Assembly (NCBI GenBank): GCA_965204875.1
Contig: OZ242020.1
Span: 1,054,001-1,118,000, forward strand
DNA length: 64,000 bases
Direction: 5' to 3'
Origin: Aldehydirespirator sp965204875
GTDB lineage: Bacteria > Actinomycetota > Acidimicrobiia > Acidimicrobiales > Aldehydirespiratoraceae
Below the pieces are notes generated by a model. The model was not told the origin of the DNA. It saw only the letters and a list, made by a program, of their open reading frames with translations, and made no database searches. How positions within the stretch are numbered: the stretch's first letter is position 1; each line of letters begins with the position of its first letter. Shown piece after piece: positions 62,802 to 64,000 of the stretch. Made by a program: the position numbers and the translations under genes.

Positions 62802-63590
62802 TTAGCGGCGCTCGAAGATTGAGGAGAAGCCGCCGATCACCGAGCCCTCGCCCTGGGAGCCGCCGGGCTTCAAGTTGGCCACCACGCGGTCGGCTAGCCG
62901 GTTGAACGGCAGCGACTGCAGCCACACCCGGCCCACGCCCGTGAGCGTGGCCAGGAACAGCCCCTCGCCGCCGAACACCATCGAGCGCAGATCGCCCGCA
63001 CGCTCGATGGAGTACTGGATCTGCTGGGGCTGGAAGGCCACGATGCAACCCGTGTCGATGCGCAGCGTCTCTCCCTGGAGCTGCTTCTCCACGATGGTGC
63101 CCCCGGCGTGGAGGAAGGCCAGGCCGTCGCCGGAGATCGCCTGCAGGATGAAGCCCTCACCGCCGAAGATGCCCGTGCCCAGCTTGCGGTTGAAGGCGAT
63201 GTCGAGCTTGGTTCCCGAGGCGGCGCACAGGAAGGCGTCCTTCTGCGCTGTCAGCCGGCCGCCGACGGCTTGGAGGTTGACCGGCAGGATCTTGCCGGGA
63301 TAGGGCGCAGCCATCGCCACCCGCTGCTTGCCCTGGGGAGCGCTGTTGGTGAAGTGGGTCATGAACAGGCCCTCACCGGTGACGCCGCGCTTGGCTGCCG
63401 ACTTGAGCTTGCGCCAGGTGCCCTGGTTGGGCTCGGAGCCGTCGCCCATCTTGGCCTGGAACGTGATGCCCTGCTCCATGTACATCATGGCGCCCGCCTC
63501 GGCGATGACGACCTCGCCCGGGTCGAGCTCGACCTCCACGAACTGCATGTCGTCGCCGTGGATGCTGTAGTCGATTTCGTGGCTGCGCAC
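62802..63590 (-). CDS. AIM24/TIGR00266 family protein
   Basis: 262 residues, usual length. MQFVEVELDPGEVVIAEAGAMMYM, EGLFMTHFTNSAP, GEGFILQAISGDGLAFLHAGG and FGGEGLFLATLTGVGRVWLQSLP are the repeated beta-strand blocks of the family (tryptophan RNA-binding attenuator-like fold). The bacterial function is not established. The GTG start follows CGGAGGCGACT. Confidence 0.9.
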   Translation of the reverse strand: MRSHEIDYSIHGDDMQFVEVELDPGEVVIAEAGAMMYMEQGITFQAKMGDGSEPNQGTWRKLKSAAKRGVTGEGLFMTHFTNSAPQGKQRVAMAAPYPGKILPVNLQAVGGRLTAQKDAFLCAASGTKLDIAFNRKLGTGIFGGEGFILQAISGDGLAFLHAGGTIVEKQLQGETLRIDTGCIVAFQPQQIQYSIERAGDLRSMVFGGEGLFLATLTGVGRVWLQSLPFNRLADRVVANLKPGGSQGEGSVIGGFSSIFERR

Positions 63591-63694
63591 AGTCGCCTCC
63601 GAGGTGTCGGCAGCCGCCCGGCTAGGCGGCTGAAGTTCCCCTGAAGGCTAACCGGCCCGAGGCAGCGGCGTGGTCATTGCCGGCACACTTGCGA

Positions 63695-63798
63695 GCCGCT
63701 CAGGCCACGGCCTCGCCCCGCTCGGCCTCAGAAACCCCCGCTCATGTTCGCTACGCTCACGGGCCGCTCAGGCCACGGCCTCGCCCCGCTCGGCCTCA
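63695..63798 (-). repeat. 68-bp spaced duplication of the 3' end of the deacetylase gene
   Basis: The segment GCCGCTCAGGCCACGGCCTC and its continuation CGCCCCGCTCGGCCTCA occur at 63695-63730 and 63763-63798; the right copy contains the stop codon of the deacetylase gene. Confidence 0.9.
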
Positions 63799-64000
63799 GC
63801 GGCACATCGGCTCGAAGCGCAGACCGCTGCCGGAGAGGCGCTCGAGTGCCATTTCGAGGCCGCGGACGGTGTTGGAGCGGTTGCCGCCCCCGTCGTGCAG
63901 CAGCACCACGGCCCCGGTGCGGGCGTGCTTCACGATCTCCTCGGCGATGGTCTCCGCCGGAGGCCGCTTCCAGTCGGCGGGATCGACGTTCCACATCGCC
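63796..64000 (-). CDS. Polysaccharide deacetylase, C-terminal part (5' end outside window)
   Basis: About 67 residues, open to the right edge. MWNVDPADWKRP and GAVVLLHDGGGNR are the late motifs of NodB-type polysaccharide deacetylases (the LLHD His/Asp belongs to the active site). It would remove acetyl groups from a cell-wall or capsule glycan. Confidence 0.8.
   Translation of the reverse strand, partial: AMWNVDPADWKRPPAETIAEEIVKHARTGAVVLLHDGGGNRSNTVRGLEMALERLSGSGLRFEPMCR

Overview
The window looks like chromosomal DNA of a high-GC actinobacterium, most likely an uncultured member of the Acidimicrobiia. Support: GTG/ATG starts with TANNNT -10 boxes 6-8 nt upstream (leaderless promoters), lipoprotein signals ending in AAACGDDDD, an F420-type luciferase-like oxidoreductase, a 13E12/DUF222 HNH protein, a stand-alone LigD-type polymerase and a D-mannose-lectin/L,D-transpeptidase. 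This placement is inference; no rRNA or tRNA gene was seen.

Layout. 0-27 kb is rich in DNA-processing and defence genes: a RloA/RloB pair cut by the left edge, a lectin/transpeptidase, an AddB/AddA-like helicase-nuclease pair, two PLP enzymes, acyl-CoA synthetase and enoyl-CoA hydratase, an AAA ATPase, a Doc toxin-antitoxin pair, a restriction-modification-like locus (PLD-nuclease/helicase plus an adenine methyltransferase split at a 17-unit GT repeat), and an HNH protein. 26-42 kb is mostly metabolic: P450/PsuG, an ANL ligase with a Thr-rich insert, an aminotransferase, DsbB/thioredoxin, a polymorphic-toxin-like protein, a propeller-like protein, LigD polymerase, AroK/AroQ, and a TPP enzyme. 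42-49 kb is a branched-chain amino-acid-type ABC operon (livK-H-M-G-F). 49-57 kb is a LacI-controlled sugar locus (PfkB kinase, arabinose-5-phosphate-isomerase-like SIS protein, LacI regulator, ABC sugar importer, GH172/DUF2961 hydrolase) with five related operator-like sites; the best reading is uptake and breakdown of D-arabinofuranosides or a similar pentose oligosaccharide. 57-64 kb holds GlnRS, an aldehyde dehydrogenase divergent from a quinone oxidoreductase, a Panacea-domain antitoxin candidate with an unknown coupled partner, an AIM24-like protein and the end of a polysaccharide deacetylase.

The most unusual property is pervasive tandem duplication at gene boundaries. At least twenty starts or stops carry 2-6 direct repeats, many 71-77 bp long. 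At several operon junctions (addB/addA, livH/livM, livM/livG, livG/livF, upstream of dsbB) the unit copied the start codon with its ATGA/GTGA stop overlap, so chains of roughly 22-46-codon mini-ORFs now lie between the real genes. In aroK the unit is a 42-bp piece holding the -10 box, the start and the P-loop codons. Three scattered gene fragments (of the thioredoxin-like gene, livF and a livK) show that longer-range copying also occurs.
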